Shown piece after piece: positions 60,485-64,000 of a stretch of DNA of 64,000 bases (position 1 is the stretch's first letter; each line of letters begins with the position of its first letter). This DNA comes from Streptomyces smaragdinus (lineage in GTDB: Bacteria; Actinomycetota; Actinomycetes; Streptomycetales; Streptomycetaceae). The DNA is taken from positions 1 through 64,000 of the forward strand of contig NZ_WEGJ01000023.1 of the NCBI RefSeq assembly GCF_009604385.1, given 5' to 3'. Under the pieces are notes generated by a model. It did not search any database, was not told where the DNA came from, and saw only the letters and a list, made by a program, of their open reading frames with translations. The position numbers were made by a program, and so were the translations under genes.

Positions 60485-62298
60485 TGCTGCTCCTGGGTGA
60501 GGGTCGGGGGGAACGCGGTCGTCTCCGTACGGCGGGTGGCTATGCCGCCGTCGGGGGTGAGGGTGGCGAGGATGTGCCGGCGCCAGGCGGCATCGTCGCG
60601 GGTGGGGTGGTCCTCGCGCCAGTGGCAGCCGCGGGTCTCCTCGCGGAGGGCTGCGGTGTGGGTGAGGACTCGTGCCACGAGGAGGAGGTTGGTCGCTTCC
60701 CAGGTTTCCACACAGGGCTGCTCGGCGTCGGGTTTCGCCTCCCGCCGGAGGCGGGTGAGGGCGGTCGTGGCCTCCGTCAGGCTTTCGGCGCTGCGGAGGA
60801 CGCCGGCGCCTCGGGTCATGAGGCGCTGGATTTCCGCCTTGGCCTCCGGCGCGATGAGGTGGTCGCCGGGGGCGGGGTCGGCGCTCGCGGCTTCGCCGCG
60901 AGTCTGTGTCCCACCCACACGCCGCCCGTCGCCGTTGTCCGGGGTCACCGTCGCCGACCCCGTGGGCACCGCCGGAGCCTCGGCCGGGGTCACCCCGGGG
61001 ACCGGTGCCGGGTGGTGTGTGGGTGGGAGATCCGACCGCGGCGCAGCCGCGGCGGCCGAGGCGGCCACGCCGGACGCGATCCGCTCGGCGAACACCAACC
61101 CCTCCAGCAGCGAGTTCGACGCCAGCCGATTCGCCCCGTGGACCCCCGTACACGCCGCCTCACCGCAGGCGAAGAGCCCCGGCACCGTCGTACGACCGGA
61201 CAGATCCGTCCGCACCCCGCCGGAGGCGTAGTGCGCGGCCGGCGCCACCGGAATCAGCTCCCGCACGGGATCGATCCCGTGCGCGAGACACGCCGCCAGG
61301 ATCGTCGGGAACCGCGCCGCCCACATCGCGGACCCGAAGTGGCGGCCGTCGAGGAACACGTGCTCCGACCCCTCCTCCCCCATCCGCCGCATGATCGCCT
61401 TGGCCACGACGTCCCGCGGCGCCAGCTCGGCGAGCTCGTGCTGCCCCACCATGAACCGCGCCCCGGAGCCGTCGACGAGATACGCCCCCTCCCCCCGCAC
61501 GGCCTCCGAGACGAGCGGCTGCTGCCCCTCCGCGTCCGGCCCCAGCCACATCACCGTCGGGTGGAACTGCACGAACTCCAGGTCGGAGACCTCCGCCCCC
61601 GCCCGCAGCGCCAGCGCCACGCCGTCCCCGGTGGACACGGCCGGGTTCGTCGTCGCCGAGAACACCTGCCCCATCCCCCCGGTCGCCAGCACCACCGCCG
61701 GCGCCCGCACCGCGCCCACACCGTCGCGCGCGCCCTCCCCCATCACGTGCAGGGTGACACCCGACGCGGCACCGGACGGGGACTTCAGCAGATCCAGCAC
61801 CAGCGCGTGCTCGACGGTCTCGATCCCCGCCGCCCGCACCGCGGCGACCAGCGCCCGGGAGATCTCCGCCCCCGTCGCGTCGCCGCCCGCGTGGGCGATC
61901 CGCCGCCGGTGGTGTCCCCCCTCGCGGGTGAGCGCGATGCCCCCGGCGTCGTCCCGGTCGAACGTCGCGCCGGTGTCGATGAGCCGCCGTACCGCCGCCG
62001 GGCCCTCCGTGACGAGCAGCCGTACCGCGTCCTCGTCGCACAGGCCGGCGCCCGCGACGAGGGTGTCGTCGAGGTGCTGGGCGGGGCTGTCGCCCTCCCC
62101 GAGGGCCGCCGCGATGCCGCCCTGGGCCCAGCGGGTGGAGCCGTCGTCCAGCTGGGCCTTGGTGACGACGACCGTACGCAGGCCCTGCGCGGCGCACCGC
62201 AGGGCCACCGTCAGCCCGGCCACGCCGGAGCCGACGACGGCCACGTCGGCGTCGATGGACCAGCCGGGGGCGGGGGCGGTCAGCCGTATGCCGGTCAT
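60481..62298 (-). CDS. nadB: L-aspartate oxidase
   Basis: A 605-residue FAD enzyme oxidising aspartate to iminoaspartate, the first step of NAD synthesis. Motifs: the FAD loop VAVVGSGVAGLTVALRC, STRWAQGGIAAALG, TREGGHHRRRIAHAGGDATG and the flavin-binding end GLFACGEAACTGVHGANRLA then SNSLLEGLVF. Between residues about 410 and 475, after the FAD domain, lies a Pro/Ala-rich insert whose DNA (60884-61054) is a set of palindromes. The usual C-terminal helical domain (MTRGAGVLRSAESL) follows. Four-base overlaps join it to panC and nadC. No nadA is in the window. Confidence 0.96.
   Translation of the reverse strand: MTGIRLTAPAPGWSIDADVAVVGSGVAGLTVALRCAAQGLRTVVVTKAQLDDGSTRWAQGGIAAALGEGDSPAQHLDDTLVAGAGLCDEDAVRLLVTEGPAAVRRLIDTGATFDRDDAGGIALTREGGHHRRRIAHAGGDATGAEISRALVAAVRAAGIETVEHALVLDLLKSPSGAASGVTLHVMGEGARDGVGAVRAPAVVLATGGMGQVFSATTNPAVSTGDGVALALRAGAEVSDLEFVQFHPTVMWLGPDAEGQQPLVSEAVRGEGAYLVDGSGARFMVGQHELAELAPRDVVAKAIMRRMGEEGSEHVFLDGRHFGSAMWAARFPTILAACLAHGIDPVRELIPVAPAAHYASGGVRTDLSGRTTVPGLFACGEAACTGVHGANRLASNSLLEGLVFAERIASGVAASAAAAAPRSDLPPTHHPAPVPGVTPAEAPAVPTGSATVTPDNGDGRRVGGTQTRGEAASADPAPGDHLIAPEAKAEIQRLMTRGAGVLRSAESLTEATTALTRLRREAKPDAEQPCVETWEATNLLLVARVLTHTAALREETRGCHWREDHPTRDDAAWRRHILATLTPDGGIATRRTETTAFPPTLTQEQQ
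60884..61054. repeat. palindromic repeat element inside nadB
   Basis: Inverted arms TCCCACCCACAC (60909-60920) and GTGTGGGTGGGA (61019-61030) enclose 98 bases. Outside them are hairpins CTCGCGGC-TTC-GCCGCGAG (60884-60902) and CCGCGGC-GCA-GCCGCGG (61038-61054). It is read through in frame by nadB. Confidence 0.65.
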
Positions 62299-63278
62299 GC
62301 GGGGGCTCCAAAGGTCAGCCGGACGTTGTCGATCAGCCGGGTGGCGCCGACCTTGGCGGCGACGGCCAGCACGGCCTCGCCGGTGAAGTCGTCGTCGACC
62401 TCGGTGAAGTCGGCGGGGTCGACGAGGGCGAGGTAGTCCAGGGCGAGCGGCGGCTCGTGGCGGGCGGCGCCGTCGAGGACGAGCCGGGCGGCGTTCCGTA
62501 CGGCCGACGGCAGCGCGTGCCCGGCGGACCCGCGCGCCTGGGCGTCGGCCGCCGCGCGGTCCTCGCCGAGGGCGGTCAGTTCGCGCGGCCAGTACGTCGC
62601 GGGCGGGCTGGTCTCCGCCCGCCTGGCCAGAGCGGTCTCCGCCACGAGACGGTCGCGGCCCGCGAAGAGCGCGCGGGACAGCGCGAGGGCGGTGCGTCGT
62701 TCGTCGTCGGAGAGATAGCGGTTACGGGACGACAGCGCGAGACCGTCGTCCTCGCGGACGGTAGTGACGCCGACGATCTCGACGGGGAAGTTCAGATCGC
62801 GCGCCATCCGCGTGATGAGCGCCAGCTGCTGGGCGTCCTTCTGTCCGTAGAAGGCGACGTCCGGCTGCGTGAGGTGGAGGAGCTTGGCGACGACGGTCAG
62901 TACGCCGTCGAAGTGGCCGGGGCGGGACGCGCCCTCCAGCCGCTCGCCCATCGGTCCGGCGGCGATACGGATCTGCGGTTCGCCGCCCGGGTAGACCTCG
63001 TCGGCGGCGGGCGCGAACACGATGTCGGCGCCCGCCGCCTCGGCGATCTTGACGTCCGCGTCGAGGGTGCGGGGGTAGCGGTCGAAGTCCTCGTTCGGCC
63101 CGAACTGCAGCGGGTTGACGAACACCGTGACCACGACCTGCCCGCCACGCGCGGCGGCGGCCCGGATGAGGGAGGCGTGCCCCTCGTGCAGCGCGCCCAT
63201 CGTCATCGCGACGGCCCGCTCGCCGGTCCGGGGCAGCGCGCGCAGCTCGGCGGCGGTGTGCACCAGTCGTACGCCCAT
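62295..63278 (-). CDS. panC: pantoate-beta-alanine ligase
   Basis: A 327-residue pantothenate synthetase. Motifs: TMGALHEGHASLIRAA (HIGH-type), VTVFVNPLQFGPNEDFDRYPRTL, VVAKLLHLTQPDVAFYGQKDAQQL and DGLALSSRNRYLS (KMSKS-like). It is about 40 residues longer than most PanC because of an Arg/Ala insert at about 205-255. ATG 63278. It overlaps nadB by four bases; the DUF2520 gene ends two bases upstream. Confidence 0.97.
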   Translation of the reverse strand: MGVRLVHTAAELRALPRTGERAVAMTMGALHEGHASLIRAAAARGGQVVVTVFVNPLQFGPNEDFDRYPRTLDADVKIAEAAGADIVFAPAADEVYPGGEPQIRIAAGPMGERLEGASRPGHFDGVLTVVAKLLHLTQPDVAFYGQKDAQQLALITRMARDLNFPVEIVGVTTVREDDGLALSSRNRYLSDDERRTALALSRALFAGRDRLVAETALARRAETSPPATYWPRELTALGEDRAAADAQARGSAGHALPSAVRNAARLVLDGAARHEPPLALDYLALVDPADFTEVDDDFTGEAVLAVAAKVGATRLIDNVRLTFGAPA

Positions 63279-63280
63279 GG

Positions 63281-64000
63281 TCAGCGTCCTCCGTCCGCGA
63301 GCACCCCGAGGAGGTCCTCGGCGAGCTCGGCCTTCAGCAGCCCGTTGGCCAGCGCCCGGTCGGCGGTGGCGCGGGCCATCGCCACGTAGCCGGGGACGGC
63401 GGCGGGGGCGTGGATCCGCAGCTGCTCCAGATGCGCCCGTACGGTCCCGGCGTCGCCCCGGGCCACCGGCCCGGTGAGCGCGGCGTCGCCGCTGCGCAGG
63501 GCGTTGTCGAGGGCGGCGCCCAGCAGCGGGCCGAGCATCCGCTCGGGGGCCTGCACGCCGGCCTTGTGGAGCAGCTCCTCGGCCTGGGCGACGAGGGTGA
63601 TCAGGTGGTTCGAGCCGATGGCCAGGGCCGCGTGGTAGAGCGGGCGGGCCTCCTCGGCGACCCACTCGGGCTCGCCGCCCATCTCCACGACCAGGGCCTC
63701 CGCCGCGAGCCGCAGCTCGTCGGGGGCGGTCACGCCGAAGGAGCAGCCCGCGAGGCGCTGTACGTCCACGGGGGTGCCGGTGAACGTCATCGCCGGGTGC
63801 AGGGCGAGCGGCAGGGCGCCGGCGCGGGTGGCGGGGTCGAGGACCCCGGCGCCGTAGCGGCCGGAGGTGTGCGCGAGGAGCTGGCCGGGGCGGACGGCGC
63901 CGGTGGCGGCCAGGCCCTCGACCAGGGCGGGCAGTACGTCGTCGGGCACCGTGAGGAGCACCAGGTCGGCGTGCGCCAGGACCGCGGCGGGGTCCATGAC
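63281..64000 (-). CDS. Rossmann-like and DUF2520-domain oxidoreductase (5' end outside)
   Basis: The C-terminal 240 residues of a protein whose start lies beyond the window. Visible: the end of a Rossmann fold (ADLVLLTVPDDVLPALVEGLA), HTSGRYGAGVL, LHPAMTFTG, and the DUF2520 helical domain (ARPLYHAALAIGSNHLITLV). Family members look like NADP-dependent ketopantoate reductase-type enzymes and usually sit before panC. A role in pantothenate synthesis is inferred from the operon. Confidence 0.9.
   Translation of the reverse strand, partial: VMDPAAVLAHADLVLLTVPDDVLPALVEGLAATGAVRPGQLLAHTSGRYGAGVLDPATRAGALPLALHPAMTFTGTPVDVQRLAGCSFGVTAPDELRLAAEALVVEMGGEPEWVAEEARPLYHAALAIGSNHLITLVAQAEELLHKAGVQAPERMLGPLLGAALDNALRSGDAALTGPVARGDAGTVRAHLEQLRIHAPAAVPGYVAMARATADRALANGLLKAELAEDLLGVLADGGR

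Overview
This window is a piece of a high-GC actinobacterial chromosome, almost certainly Streptomyces. Third codon positions are nearly all G or C, and bldC, an Lsr2/LsrL pair, valine dehydrogenase, a DUF3073 protein and the ClpC/SCO3374/Lsr2 neighbourhood are all recognisable. The family assignments are read from the protein sequences themselves. The statements about synteny with S. coelicolor come from memory and were not searched.

Layout. 1-8.2 kb: a cut-off gene end, a lipoprotein-like ORF, a minimal zincin with two CrcB fluoride channels, a membrane metallophosphoesterase, electron transfer flavoprotein etfBA facing a TetR gene across a well-formed operator/promoter region, and a second TetR coupled to an AidB-like acyl-CoA dehydrogenase. 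8.2-19.5 kb: one 11.2-kb gene for a 3741-residue secreted protein with a choice-of-anchor-like head, 33 tandem Ig-like domains and a SpaA-like tail. 19.5-24 kb: an accessory-looking strip with an AT-rich gap, a flavoprotein, an ATP-binding anti-sigma-like protein, a TPR/HTH regulator with an XRE partner, tRNA-Glu, a NUDIX remnant, tRNA-Phe and tRNA-Asp. 24-28 kb: a TetR regulator divergent from alkB and two rubredoxin genes (alkane hydroxylation), then a NagZ-like GH3 enzyme behind a DasR-like (dre) site. 28-37 kb: HrpA helicase, a second identical tRNA-Asp followed by a broken partial copy, DUF6274-like protein, bldC, a hypothetical protein, vdh, a block of dispersed Streptomyces repeats and DUF3073.

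37-45 kb: de novo purine genes purM, purF and purS-purQ-purL, then lsrL and three tRNA-Gly genes. 45-56 kb: mutY, a VOC protein, an AraC regulator, an MFS drug exporter facing its TetR regulator across a 23-bp inverted-repeat operator, an M23 peptidase with a long structured leader, a 2H phosphoesterase, clpC with a ClgR-type box, an SCO3374-family protein, lsr2, argA and a BlaI-type regulator. 56-64 kb: small membrane and secreted proteins and a tightly coupled DUF2520-panC-nadB-nadC-coaX operon for NAD and CoA precursors.

The best leads are the giant Ig-repeat protein with its higher-order repeat structure, a palindromic repeat translated in frame inside nadB, a partly duplicated tRNA-Asp disrupted by a genome-wide repeat, and several intact operator architectures (etfBA/TetR, MFS/TetR, alkB/TetR, GH3/DasR-like, clpC/ClgR-like). 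I saw no CRISPR array, prophage, transposase or biosynthetic gene cluster.
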